From the NCBI GenBank assembly GCA_021234155.1, contig JAJEKV010000020.1:5814563-5878562 (forward strand): a stretch of 64,000 nucleotides of DNA, written 5' to 3'. A model generated the notes under the pieces. The model worked only from the letters and a program-made list of their open reading frames with translations, was not told the origin of the DNA and did not search any database. Both the position numbers and the translations under genes were made by a program. This document shows, piece after piece, positions 12,147 through 22,293 of the stretch (its first letter is position 1; each line of letters starts with the position of its first letter). The stretch comes from Isoetes taiwanensis. Taxonomy: Eukaryota > Streptophyta > Lycopodiopsida > Isoetales > Isoetaceae.

Positions 12147-12256
12147 TATTTATCTTCTGCCTTCGGCCATCTTCGAGGTCATTGGTGACATTTTCTCATA
12201 TGTTTATCTTTTGTCTTCGGGGCATCCTCGAGGTCATTGGCGACATTTTCTCATTA
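12147..12256 (+). repeat. ~57-bp tandem duplication
   Basis: Two diverged units (about 12147-12199 and 12200-12256) share TTTATCTT(C/T)TG(C/T)CTTCGG and GAGGTCATTGG(T/C)GACATTTTCTCA. They are non-coding. Confidence 0.75.
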
Positions 12257-13673
12257 GGGTTTTCCTCGAAAACCCGAAAGGGCGGGATTTTTCTCGATGA
12301 GAAGTTGTCGCAACTGCCCTCACTCTTGCATGTGCATAGTGTATTAGTGTACTATTTTAGTTTTATGAGGTAGCTCGACATTGTTCCTATGGTCGGCTCC
12401 CCACTTATTTTCCTCAAACATTGTACACTGCTCCTGTGATGAATTACAAGCCGACGATTTTCTGTGTCCTTTACAAGTCCCTTAGCAGAACAATAATTTT
12501 AACAAACATGTCAGACCACATGGATAGCCTAGAACTGCAGCAAACCCTGGACCTAAAAATAACGTTTACAAATGCTTTTTACAAAATTTTAGTTGATTTT
12601 TTTTTTTTTTAATCAAACGTAGTTTTTTAGGATTGGATTTTAAAGTTAAGGAAAAAAGTCCTTTTGATTTAAATGAAATCTTGATTAGATAAGATTGATC
12701 AGAGTCCTTTGCACAAATTGATATTAGCGACCACGACATATGAGTGAACATAGCAGGGCAAAGCATTCTGACCAGCGACCGACCAGGTTTTGGAGAGGAG
12801 CGACCAGTGCAGATCATGCGTCTTGCAGAGTCATGGAAGTGTCAGATGCCCTAAGAGATCTGAAGACCCTGTCAAAGGAGATAAATCATGTGGATATTTT
12901 GTTATTCAGTTTTGAATGATTGAATGTAACTCATATTCGTTCTCAAATTAAACTACTTGTTATTGTGTGAATCTTTAGTGTTGCATATTGGTATACTAGG
13001 GTTCAATTTCCTGTGTATTAATAACTGTTGTCTGGCTTTGCATATTGTTCTTGCACATACGAAAACCTGTTACTGCGGCAGATACAATGGCACAGGATAT
13101 GGGGTTTCGACACAGGACATATGGGCAGAAAAAACAAAAGCGGCTAGGACAAAGGCACTCGAGGCATGTTTTTTTGCCATGGCCAGATTGAAAAGGATAG
13201 ATTAGGTTGAAAACTCATCTAATTCAATTCGGTTCAACAAGAGCTACATGAAATGTGAATAAGAATATTGAAAAATGGAGAAAGGATTAATGAGCGCAAA
13301 CATGGAATAGGAAAAATAGTGGATTCTGACAATTTGACCAGGAAGGCTTGCCCCTCTCACTAAAAGAAAAAAAAAATTCTAGCAGAGGCCCCGAGAAAAA
13401 AAAATAGAGGCAAATAAAAATTGAGCTTTTTAGTTGTGGTTGTTTATGGGAATTGCTTTCTTGTTTTGTTATTTTTATTTTTTCCAACCAAAATAACAAC
13501 ATCCCTTTCTACACTTGAGAACATTCGTTGTACACATTCAATCTTCCTCTCTGCAATCATAACTTTTTTACATAACCAATTTTGAGATAAATGATTTACC
13601 ATGAAGTTAGCTATCTGAATGATAGACCTATGATTGTTGAAATATAACATAGCCATATGAGATAAATACCATC
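12257..13673. other. Non-coding DNA upstream of LINE-B
   Basis: I recognise no gene. Homopolymer runs occur at 12597-12610 (T), near 13368 and near 13395 (A). The 5' boundary of LINE-B must lie near the end of this stretch, but no target duplication matching its 3' flank (CCACAAATATTT) is visible. Confidence 0.55.
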
Positions 13674-15938
13674 ATGGCACTTCGGATGCCATGCTGGTTT
13701 GCCTTGGAAGATTTTCCTATTGAGTTGCAAGTTCCAGAATTCATGATGGCTATTGCTAGTGGCTTGGGTCTCCATCTTGCTCATTCTATTGTGAATGGTC
13801 CTCGTATTTGTGTCTCTCTTTCAGCTGATGCATCTATCCCAAAATCTGTTGTGGTCAAAAGTGGTCCACTGTTCTTCAAATATGGTTTGTCGCTACTTAA
13901 TGGTCCTGAGCTTGCAGACATGTTTCCTGATACTGAGGCATTCTCTAGTTTTCGCATTAGAAGGACACCTCCCTTTGCTCCTGCAGCATCTGCAGCCTAT
14001 GGCCACGTGTCTCCATCTTCCTTTGATTCCTCTCTAGTCTTGGCAGCGTCAGGTTCTAGCCAGCCTGCTCCTGCTCCCGTGTCTATTCCTGCCCCTCTTT
14101 CTCCCTCTTCTCCCTCCTCCTCTGCGTCCCAAGCTGCTCTTCCTGATGAGCAACGTGAGAGGCTTGCAGTCATTGCTCACAAACAGGAATGACTGGAAGC
14201 ATCGGGGTGAGTGGTCCATCCCTCATATGAAGAGAGTTGCCCGTCGGAGAAATACTATTGCACCACAATCTCTTCCTGTTAAGTGTGCTACTCTTTTTTT
14301 TTTTTTGAAGGTACAAATTTTTATATTTTATATTAAAAGATTAAAATGTACAATGTTACACTGCTTGTAGAGAATTACTACAGGAGTAATCTCGACATCT
14401 TCATTCTCTACATGCAGGAACTTATTAATTGCTCTAGAAGCTGATACCCTTGAAAAGCTCATGCCTATCCGCATCGTAATCAGATTAAGCATGAGGATCT
14501 GTAGTTGCCAAGAGGCACTTGGAAATAATTCGTCTCATCAAGGGCACTTACAAATATTCTGAACAACCAAAATAAGAGGAAGATATATGCACCTTGCTTC
14601 ACAAGGCCTAGGTATCAGAGTAGCCAAATAGAATGGAATTCAGGCATCAGTACTTGATCTTAGCACACAGCTCAAACGTTGCAGTATTTGAGCAAACCAT
14701 ATCCGTAAGTGGATTGGTGTCAAAGAAAAATTTGGCATCAGCACCAAATTATCTTCAAGCTTCAATGCTTGAATGGCTTCATCAATCATAGCAGTAATTC
14801 AAAAAGCAAATAAAGTGCTAAGAAATTCCAAGTATTTGCCAATAACCTGTTTTCTGAACCACTCCAGCATAAATCAGTGTCAGATCTTGCAATTCCTTTG
14901 ACAGAAGAATCTTCCTGATACATCAAATGCAAAAATCCGGTTCTTCCTGCTAGCAAGAAAGAGCAGAAAAGGAAGGGCGATAGACTTACTTCTTTCCAAA
15001 AGAATGAATTTTGTTGTCCTCTGATGAAAAGACTGAAAGAAACATCTTTACCTAATCTTGCAGATCTGTTCTTCACCTTATGGGTCGGCATCCAAATGGA
15101 TCTACCCTTTCGACAAGTCTTTATTAAAGACAAAGTGTAGAAGTACCTCATGTGCACAGCTTTGAAGCAGAATGTCTGCATTTGCATCTGCTCAAGACCC
15201 TGCTGCAGCACTTGGATTTGCAAAAAAACTAGAGGCAGTACACGGTTCTGCCCCTTTCTTTGTAGACCACCTGTCTGTGACTGTCCCTGCTGCAACACTT
15301 GGAATTCTGCCCCTTTCTTTGCCAGTATTTGCAGATCTGGATGGTCAGGAATACCTTGATGCAACAGAGACAGTTGTGCTTCCAAACGTCTGCTTGCTGC
15401 CGAAATTTTGCTTTTGTATAGCGGCAAACCACGAACAGATGGCCGTGTGATCCATAAGTACCTGTCTGAAGACAAGCCCTAGATCGCCGAAGCAGACCCC
15501 TGTGTCAAAGAAAACCAAAGAAAATCCTTCTTACAAAGAACACATCCTCATTAGAGGATATTGCTGCAAGATTTCCATCGAAAAGATGCAAAATGAATCA
15601 CTCCATCAGATTTTTTTCCTCAATTCTCATGGAGAACAAATCCATCAGGCCCTGCTAGCCACAGAAGCCAGGAATCGTTCTTCAAGAGCAACCGCTGTGA
15701 TGATCTGACAGAAGGGAGGGCGGCTGCTCCCTAGCCGGCCAAGAACAGCGCCCCGGGCGCCAACGGCATTTTTTTGAAGATAGAGTGTGCTACTCTAGCT
15801 TGACCAGCAGTGGCTACCATTGTTACAACCCTTCCTGCATCATCTGGACTGACCTGGGCTGATTAGGTGGAACTATCATCTGGTAATAGTGACTCTATAG
15901 ATTTGGAACACCGGCCACCAGACCCCCCTGCATTATGA
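13674..15938 (+). pseudogene. LINE-B ORF1 (DUF4283-like), frameshifted and interrupted
   Basis: The segment from 13674 resembles LINE-A ORF1, with ALEDFPIELQVPEFMMAIAS, GPRICVSL and KSVVVKSG as in a DUF4283 domain, then a Pro/Ser/Ala-rich linker. The first frame ends at 14190-14192. A second frame picks up just before it (NDWKHRGEWSIPHMKR) and is then split by the retroposon. After removing that insert the frame continues from 15797 to the TGA at 15936-15938, with stops at 15801 and in GATTAG near 15863. The final TGA overlaps the ORF2 start. The N-terminus is missing, so LINE-B is probably 5'-truncated. Confidence 0.75.
14295..15783 (-). mobile_element. Poly(A) retroposon in reverse orientation, 13-bp target duplication
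   Basis: A T-run at 14294-14306, read as poly(A) on the minus strand, begins the insert. AGTGTGCTACTCT flanks it at 14282-14294 and 15784-15796, the signature of LINE-mediated target-primed insertion. The 5' end (minus strand) is GC-rich (GCCGTTGGCGCCCGGGGCGC). A 229-codon minus-strand frame (15475-14786) exists but matches no family I know, so I do not call it a gene. It could be a processed transcript or a truncated retroelement. Confidence 0.8.
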
Positions 15939-16174
15939 AGCTAGTTTCGTGGAATGTTTGGGGTGTTGCTTTCTCCCCAACTAAAAGGAGCAGACTTTCC
16001 ATGGCCCTTGCTAGGTTGAATCCAGATTTCTATTGTCTACAAGTGCACAAGTGCAAAAAAGAGGACGTGCAAAAGGTAGCTTCTATGGTAGGTAGGAAAT
16101 ATAACGTCTTGGTGGCTGCAGCTGACTCGGCAAAAGTGGGGGTCCTTACAGCATGGAAGCATGACATAGCAGTC
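15935..16174 (+). pseudogene. LINE-B ORF2 start: endonuclease N-terminus
   Basis: From the ATG at 15935 the frame reads MKLVSWNVWGVAFSPTKRSR, the first motif of an EEP (exonuclease-endonuclease-phosphatase) fold LINE endonuclease. It continues for 80 residues to ...WKHDIAV, where the DNA transposon is inserted. The C-terminal half of the endonuclease, RT and zinc tail follow at 55223. The ATG overlaps the ORF1 TGA as ATGA. Confidence 0.9.
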
Positions 16175-16196
16175 GGGTAAAAGCACGCTGTGGTGT
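16175..16196 (+). repeat. Left terminal inverted repeat of the DNA transposon
   Basis: It starts GGGTAAAAGCACGCTGTGGT and pairs with 55197-55218. Subterminal DNA (16196-16265) has short palindromes such as ACCACCTTTGTGGTA, which could be transposase binding sites. A copy of this end occurs at 33573 in duplication unit B. Confidence 0.9.
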
Positions 16197-16403
16197 ATCA
16201 AAAACGTGCATTTTGATGCCACATTTTGGCACCACCTTTGTGGTAGAATCGGGTGGTGCATACCGAAGCGGAGATTGCGAGAGTGCGAATTAATGAGCGT
16301 CGATTATTTTGAATTTCATGCCACGTCATTGTCCACTTTTTTGAATTAAGAAAGAATCACCTCTTCCTCTGTTTTTTTGCCGCTTCTTGCCGATTGAACC
16401 CTA

Positions 16404-16987
16404 ATGGAGTCGGAATTGAACGCCACTGGTTACACGATGAAATCTCTCCTCAAACAAGAGATTGTGCCCCACGAAGATCTAAAGAAGCTTTGGGGTGGGG
16501 CCCAAATAAACTGCTGACGTGTATTTTCCCCCAAATGTTTTGTTCAAACTGAAAAATTAAGGCATATGTTTTCTTGTACAAGGTTGAAGAATCGAGCAAT
16601 GAACAATACAAAGAGTTCATGCAAATTTACAAAAAGAATTACGGGGAAGCCACATACATGGGGTGGAATGGCTCCCGAACACAGGCAAAGGGCTTATTAT
16701 TTGCATATAAAGGGGAGGTCGTTAATTGGAAGAGCTTCTCGGATTATTATAAAACTCCCGATGAGAAAGCCGAGGCCAGTTCTTCTAGACCCAAGAGAAA
16801 GCATAGGCAAATCCAACCTGACGAGGAGGAAAATAGTAAAAGTGACAGGGATGATGAAGATGATAGGGAAATAACCAAATCAGGTTCCTCTAGACCACAC
16901 ATTCAATCCGAACTCACAATCAAAACAGAAAAGCAGAGCAATGTTCTGAGACCAAAACATGCCATTGCAGGTATGTTCAATTATTAG
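16404..16987 (+). CDS. 5' exons of the transposon's RING gene (cargo gene 1)
   Basis: An ATG at 16404 opens a 37-codon frame (MESELNATGYTMKSLLKQEI...LKKLW) to a stop at 16515. A second open segment from about 16580 reads VEESSNEQYKEFMQIYKKNY, then a Lys/Arg/Glu/Asp-rich stretch. It reaches a strong donor, CAG|GTATGT, at 16970. An intron between 16494 and 16579 is plausible, ending at TGTACAAG. The charged stretch KRKHRQ suggests a nuclear protein. I do not recognise these exons. Later parts appear at 17788-17994 and 48583-49116, giving a coiled-coil plus RING-like protein. Exon joins are inferred, not proven. The gene lies near the left TIR. Confidence 0.55.
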
Positions 16988-17156
16988 TTGTGTTACAACA
17001 GAAAAAAATCTCAAGCTTGATCTAGATTGTTTCTATCAACACAGAAAAGGTAACATCAAATCCACTTCAAGAATCGGGTATGTCTACTACCATTTTGCAT
17101 CATGTTGTTTGTATTGTCATGTTGTGTCTCTATGATGCCATCTGTGGGGCATTTTA

Positions 17157-17188
17157 GGTGCAATGGATGCCGAGAATGATAGATGAGG
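17157..17188 (+). other. Possible small exon between two consensus splice sites
   Basis: The segment between TTTTAG and GAG|GTATGT is 32 bp long. The strong donor suggests an exon, but the expected reading phase meets a stop, and copy B differs here (34549-34578) by small gaps. The call is tentative. Confidence 0.3.
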
Positions 17189-17204
17189 TATGTGTGGTGG
17201 TGGT

Positions 17205-17622
17205 GAGTTGTTGGCATCCACCATGTCCCACACCACACCCCACGATCTCCCGCCACTACACTCTACCATCTCCCACCGCCACACTCTCACACCACACACC
17301 ACCACCAACACCCACCACCACACTCCACCACCATCACCACACTCCTCTACCACCACCACACTCCACCACCACTACACCACACCACCAGACTCCACCATGT
17401 CCCACACCACAATCCACCACCACCACACCACACCCCACTACAACCACACCACACCCCACCACCACACCCCACACCCCATCACCACCACACCACACCCCAT
17501 CACCACACTCCACCACCACCACACACCCCTCCACCACCACCACACACCCCCCACCACCACCACCACCACCTCACCACCACCACCACCACCACCACCACCA
17601 CCAGACACCACCACCACCACCC
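17205..17622 (+). repeat. ~420-bp CCA/CAC microsatellite in an intron
   Basis: Almost pure A/C sequence built of CCACCA, CCACACC and CACTCCACC units, ending in long (CCA)n. It lies between a donor (GAGGTATGTG at 17189) and an acceptor (TTTTGCAG at 17787) of cargo gene 1. Long Thr/Pro/His frames here, and Val/Gly frames on the other strand, are repeat artefacts. It recurs at about 34600-35008. Confidence 0.9.
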
Positions 17623-17787
17623 GCGTGTTGTGTGGTGTGTCTTATCGGGGCGTATGTTGTGTGGTGTGTGGTATGTGGTGGTGTGTAGAGACTACCTCGT
17701 GTTGTGTGGTGTGTGATTGTAGTTTTCCATCAGTACGTGGCTTACTATGTTAGGAGACTGACATATACGTAGTGTTTTGTTTTGCAG

Positions 17788-17994
17788 AACTATGGCGAGA
17801 CTTGTGAAGGAATGGTTGGCTGCAACATCGCCTAGGTTTGATAGATGCAAGCAACGATTGCAAAGCAAGCGAGGATAGGAAAAATGATATCAAAAGAAAG
17901 ATTGAGTTGATGGAGCATAAAGCATCAGAAATTAGAGCTGATTTGCACAGATGGCAATCAATCATGACAAAGAAATCAAAGCAAGCAGAGGGTG
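17788..17994 (+). pseudogene. Cargo gene 1 exon, coiled-coil part, split by the chromovirus
   Basis: The exon follows TTGTTTTGCAG. It reads MARLVKEWLAATSPRFDRCK and then a Lys/Glu-rich helix with KNDIKRKIELMEHKAS. Copy B (35178-35380) has the same frame without the one-base break seen here near 17862, so that break is probably a sequence error. At 17990-17994 (GGGTG) the chromovirus is inserted. The coding frame resumes after the 3' LTR as GVRVVSELKDEEL at 48578 (31296 in unit A). Confidence 0.65.
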
Positions 17995-19675
17995 TGTGAC
18001 GTTCCAAAGGCAAGATATCGCGTGACGGGGCGTATCGCGATCGCCCAATCCGCATTACCGCCACGCCACTCGGACGCGGTATGCGCTAGCGTGTAGCCAG
18101 TGAGTAGCCCTAGGGGCAACTTGCCGTAAATATGTGTGCTATTAATGTGCACATTTTCCAATGTACACATTAATGTGGGCACACATTTCCAAGTGGACAC
18201 TTCATGCCAAGTGGGCCACACCCATAGGTGCAATTAATGTGCACATTTTCCAATGTACACATTAATGTGGGCACACATTTCCATGTGTGCACATTTGGCC
18301 ACCTAGCCCTTAAAGGCAAGTGGGCCCATTTCCAATTATCCCACATGCCAAAAGGGGATAATTGGAAACCCTAACCAACCCCCCTTGTCTATATAGGGTA
18401 GGAAACCCTAACTAGCCCAATTTTCGATTTTAGGGCTTTAGAACTCTGTTTTGGCTGCCTCAACCAAATTAAAAACCGCATCCCGCATGCCTGGGAGAAT
18501 TGCATCCTTAGTTTCTCTTGATTCGAGCGTTTCAGCAGGATGGTCGAGCTCAGGTCAGGAGGAGCCCCTCAAGGATCAGGTATTTGGCCAATTAAATAGT
18601 CTAAACCCTATTTTAGTCATTGAATCAGTAGGTTTAGCCTATTAGATTGCCCATAGCAGCCCTCTAGATCTCTAGATAGCAGATTCTAACTAAAGAACCT
18701 AACTCTATGTTGTAGATTAGATCTAGTTCTTTAGTTCTCTGTGAAGTATATGGATGATGTATCTCTATGAGCTCCTTGTATTGGGAAGGGGGGGTAGAGA
18801 CCTAAAGCTTTGTAGTTGATGCTCCTAGAGTAGCCTCTCTAGCACACTGTAGATTCGGCCTGTGCACAAGAACCACACCTGGTTGTGGGTGAAGGGGCCA
18901 GACTGGCTTAGAAGGAGGTTCGTGTTCTGACTCTTGAACGATCCCTATGGTGTGTTAGTGCTACCAGGGATCATTGTGACTAGGTCTAATGGCTTACCAC
19001 TGAGTGCGGGTAAGGCATGGGCTCGACACCCGTGAAGTGGTGTACACTTTCCAGTGGGTTGGGTCGAAGGGGTGGCCCCCCTAGTCACCTTGAGTCAAAG
19101 CATGTAGACCTCACGGAGGGAGTGATCCCTACACGCCCCATCGGAACCGGGAGATGGAACCCGTGAATAGCCCTTTTGGCTATGCATCCGCGGGCTACTG
19201 GCCGAGTCCCAACACTTTTCGGCCTACTCGCAAAGTGTGCCGGGAGGGGCGGATGGAGTGGACAACCCTAAGCCATGTTCATATGCCAGCCAAATCCATT
19301 GCCATGAATTCGCATGCGCAATGAACTACGGACCCAAGCCCGGCAGTCATCCCTTGAGTCCGTGCGAGCCTTGGGTAGGATTCCCTATGTGATGTCTTCG
19401 ATCTTTTTGTCTATGCAGATATGTGGAGGACCATCCGCTCGTGATGGTCATATGATGTTGATGTATATGCCAATCGACATGTATGTTACGCTTCCCGCAA
19501 ACAGGTAGGCCCCGAGGGAGACGGGTGCAATGACCCTTCCACTCTTCCCTTTGGAACCCGCCACGGTTTGCGGTGTCATGTGGAGGGCCCCGTGATAGCA
19601 TGGAGCCGTATGGGGGATGAACTCTGTTTGTATACGGTGAGGGGCACCGTGATAAGTGCAGTAGGGGACGTCATA
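17995..19675 (+). repeat. 5' LTR, copy A
   Basis: It begins TGTGACGTTCC and ends near GGGGACGTCAT(A), the TG...CA form being clearer in the last LTR (48571-48577). It contains two direct copies of GTGCACATTTTCCAATGTAC ACATTAATGTGGGCACACAT (about 18132-18190 and 18232-18290) and a TATA box. It matches 29656-31290, 35381-37028 and 46940-48577. Confidence 0.9.
18390..18396 (+). promoter_or_regulatory. LTR TATA box
   Basis: TATATAG in CCTTGTCTATATAGGGTAGG is the likely core promoter of the full-length retrotransposon transcript. It is conserved in the LTRs at about 35765 and 47323; the copy at 30048 reads TATACAG. Confidence 0.6.
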
Positions 19676-19679
19676 AAGG

Positions 19680-19690
19680 TGGTATCGAGC
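19680..19690 (+). promoter_or_regulatory. Primer binding site (tRNA-iMet type)
   Basis: TGGTATCGAGC lies a few bases after the 5' LTR. Copy B reads GGTATCAGAGC (37032-37042), matching the plant consensus TGGTATCAGAGC complementary to initiator Met-tRNA. The missing A in copy A is probably an error at a CAG site. Confidence 0.85.
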
Positions 19691-19880
19691 TATGTTCTTG
19701 GAGACCAAGAGCAAAGCACCGCCATGTTCCCAGAGCACTAACTTGATAGGATCCTTAAAACCTCGAAAAATGGGAAAATTTTTCTCATTTTTGTAGTTTA
19801 TGCTAAGCTAGTAACAGTTAAAATGAATAGAAATGTAAAAAGATTAAAAATTAATGAGCCAACATCCAAAAAGTAGGGTG

Positions 19881-20132
19881 GTCTCACACGTCGCGCCAGG
19901 ACAGATTTCTACATTCTAGAAATCGGGCTGGGCGCAACGTGTGAGACATTCAGCTTTGACACCAAAAAGTTGTAAATTACAGTAAAATACCTTGATAATT
20001 CTAATTTTAAGCTAAGAATTAGTAGATTTAGCATGTTACATGTTAATTTAATAGTGGGCTCCACCATGTCTCACACGTCCGGCCAGATGGGTTTCTAGAT
20101 TCTAGGAATCGGGCTGGGCTTTAACGTGAGAC
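19881..20132. repeat. Two palindromic repeats upstream of extra module 1
   Basis: Each ~66-bp unit (19881-19947, 20068-20132) starts GTCTCACACGTC, contains TTCTA(C/G)ATTCTAG(A/G)AATCGGG, and ends AACGTG(TG)AGAC, so it can fold on itself. Two related units precede extra module 2 (21733-21796, 21929-21995). All four are kept in copy B. Confidence 0.8.
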
Positions 20133-20207
20133 CTTGCTTAATTAGGTGTTTTTAGGTGCTTTAGACAACCCAAAAAGGTAGTTTAAAAGTTGACCTAAAA
20201 TTGGCCC

Positions 20208-20215
20208 TATAAATA
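20208..20215 (+). promoter_or_regulatory. Internal TATA box before extra module 1
   Basis: TATAAATA in GGCCCTATAAATAGACCCGG is a textbook plant TATA box about 115 bp upstream of the first ATG of module 1. It is conserved at 37566-37573 in copy B. Its presence between primer site and gag is unusual for a Gypsy element. Confidence 0.6.
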
Positions 20216-20322
20216 GACCCGGACCCCTCCCATTTTTCCTGTTCTTCCCTAGAACTTCGCCGCGTATTTATCCGTTACATGTATCTTACGGGCGCTTTAG
20301 CTCCGATCGACAAAGCAAGAAG

Positions 20323-21580
20323 ATGATGGCACGTACAAAGCGGTACCAAGGAAGCCTGCCCGGCCGGATCCTCGGCGCCAATGGCGGCCTCTTTGAGAGA
20401 ATCAGCCGAAACGCCTTCTCCATGAAGAATCTTCTTCGGCGAGGATGCGAGGTTGGACGAGGCGACCACCGCAGAGCTCTTGGAGGATGGCCGCCGTGAT
20501 GTCATGAGACGGATCCTGTGAAATTGCGGGAAGAGGAAAGCGGGCAGCGGCCAGGAGCAACACCGTGAGGGCGCCAACCCACCGGGAAAGCGAGGAACAG
20601 CCCGGACCCATCAGCGGCCAGGAGCAACCCTGTGTGAGATCCACCTGCGGGGAGGAGGGGAAGAGAGGAGCGGCGACGGAACTCACCAGGAAGAAGAGGC
20701 CGACCAGACGCGCGCTTAGTCCACAAGTACGGTTAAAGAGCCACGGGAGCGGAGAACAAAAGAGCGGGGAAGACGACCACACCGGGCCTGGGCCCGGACC
20801 CAAGAAGAGGAAGGCCAAAGCCGTAAAGGCGTGCAAGAGGAAGCCGGTAAAGGCCGGGAAGCGAGCCGAGGGTCCCGCCATCAACGAGCCGTCGGGAGGG
20901 AGAGCCCCACCACCGACGACACTCGGATGGAGACTACGGTTTGCCAGACGGGGCAAGTGTTTTCAAAGCCCCTGGCCAGAGGAAGAGGTCCCCGAGCAGA
21001 CATACCCCAAGAAGGGAGGAGACAGGACAGCTACGGAAGCCCCACCTTTTCCTCGGACGTGGGATAGAGTCAAAGCCCCGGTCCCTAATCGGGAAGTATA
21101 TGTGATAGACCCCCTAAAGGTCTATCAAGAGGATCGGGAACACAACGCTTATATGGCAAGGTGGGAGGCGACAACGATATTACCGGGAGCACTTAGGGTG
21201 AGAACGATTGAAGCTTTGACACCACGAAGAGCCGCATTAATGAAGCCCCCTCCACCAAAGCCCAAGCCTCCCGAGCACCGGGGAAGAAGCGGAGCAAGAA
21301 GAAGAAGCTGGAAGACGGGGCACTCAAGGAGATCCGCCACTTCCGAAGAGTTACGGACTCGATTCCCCGAGCGCCCGTTCCGTTTGGTCCGAAGTCATAC
21401 AAGAATACAACACGACATGCGCGTGACCGACGAGATCTTTGCTGTGTTTACAAAGAGGCGGCCACTTTATACATAGTAAAGCATTTTGAAGATTCAACTA
21501 CTGCCTTGCGGTGCACGCCGAAGAGGGTTACCCTCATGAGGCGAGGATATGTATCTTGCCGGGCACATCAGGGGAGAACG
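20323..21580 (+). pseudogene. Extra module 1 of the chromovirus: unknown basic, charged protein
   Basis: GC-rich coding-like sequence from the ATG at 20323. No single frame survives, but pieces agree between copies: a Lys/Arg-rich part (KKRKAKAVKACKRKPVKAGK near 20790-20860), YVIDPLKVYQED (21100-21132), a Pro/Lys-rich part, and RIQHDMRVTDE. Near its end copy B reads GYPHEAWICILQ. A poly(A) signal AATAAA follows at 21639-21644. I do not recognise the family, and it is not a standard gag. It may be an accessory gene with its own transcript or a captured host gene. Confidence 0.5.
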
Positions 21581-21638
21581 CCCTTGAACCTTGTAAATAA
21601 TCGGAAAAATTTTGTTAATATAAAGAAATTTTTGTGTA

Positions 21639-21644
21639 AATAAA
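21639..21644 (+). terminator. Possible polyadenylation signal after module 1
   Basis: AATAAA in TTGTGTAAATAAAGTGTC, after AT-rich DNA that begins at the end of the module. It is conserved at 38969-38974. Confidence 0.4.
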
Positions 21645-21732
21645 GTGTCAAACCACGTTTTAAATAGGTTAAGATATCGATCCCTAACTTTTGTTTTGAT
21701 TAAATTGGAGCTTTGAGCAAAATTGAGACGAT

Positions 21733-21995
21733 GTCTCACACGTCAGCGCCGGGGACAGATTTCTAAATTTTAGAAATGGCCGATAACGCGGTGAGACCAT
21801 GCCCAAAAGTGCCCAAAACAGCTCTAAATCGACCAAGTAAGGGGTCAACCCGCCTAACTCGATGAGTTTAGTGGAATTACAGCCTTACATCACTTAAATT
21901 GAGTGAGCCTAGCCCAATTGGGACCCATGTCTCACACGTCGGCGCGGAGATGATTTCTACATTTTAGAAATGGGTGCGGGCGCAACGCATGAGAC
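21733..21995. repeat. Two palindromic repeats upstream of extra module 2
   Basis: Units at 21733-21796 and 21929-21995 share GTCTCACACGTC...TTCTA(C/A)ATTTTAGAAA...AACGC...GAGAC with the pair at 19881-20132. Such hairpins could act in RNA structure, termination or packaging; the role is unknown. Confidence 0.75.
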
Positions 21996-22173
21996 CCCGC
22001 ACCATTTCTTCACCAAATGATCTCCAAACCGCATAAACAGGTTCATGAGTCGTTCTTAGCATGCTCAAACTCTAGAAATAGTCTTCAAACTTGCAATTGC
22101 ATCCCTTAATAGATCAGAATTGCCTAATCTCGGTAAAATCTAGGTCATCCAAAAAATTAGGGTTTCCCCTTTC

Positions 22174-22181
22174 TATAAATA
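22174..22181 (+). promoter_or_regulatory. Internal TATA box before extra module 2
   Basis: TATAAATA in CCCCTTTCTATAAATAAGTC lies about 120 bp before the ATG at 22294. It is conserved at 39510-39517. The spacing from palindromes to TATA to ATG is similar to that of module 1. Confidence 0.6.
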
Positions 22182-22293
22182 AGTCCCCATTTCTCATTTG
22201 GCACCCCCGCAAATTTGCTCCCTACGCTTGAAGCGATCTTTCAGGCTCCAGGGCTTTTTGCATCCGTTTGATACTCCCTTCCTTGCTAGATCA

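Larger units (their letters stand above)
13674..16174 (+). mobile_element. LINE-B, 5' part (interrupted LINE)
   Basis: This part holds a truncated ORF1, an embedded retroposon (14295-15783) and the first 80 codons of ORF2. The remainder of LINE-B lies at 55219-59129. At 16174 the reading frame breaks at ...CATGACATAGCAGTC and continues at 55223 with ACATTCACTCATGCTG, giving ...HDIAV/TFTHAD... without loss. Everything between is inserted DNA. Confidence 0.9.

Noticed and set aside
10240-12613. Series of Phe/Leu-rich plus-strand frames as possible membrane proteins
   Set aside because: They follow T-richness, are short and unordered, and show no conserved motif.
14786-15475. 229-codon minus-strand frame in the retroposon
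   Set aside because: It has the right orientation for the retroposon, but composition and content match no family, and unit B breaks it. Kept only as part of the mobile element.
17158-17753. Long open frames of Thr/Pro/His (plus strand) and Val/Gly/Cys (minus strand), also at 34473-35162
   Set aside because: They are translations of the CCA/CAC microsatellite, open in several frames at once, with no family features.
18366-18420. AAACCCTAAC motifs resembling plant telomere repeats
   Set aside because: Only isolated single units inside the LTR, at the same place in all four LTRs.
20402-20956. 184-codon minus-strand frame opposite extra module 1
   Set aside because: It is the complement of GC-rich coding-like DNA on the plus strand, and copy B does not keep it open.
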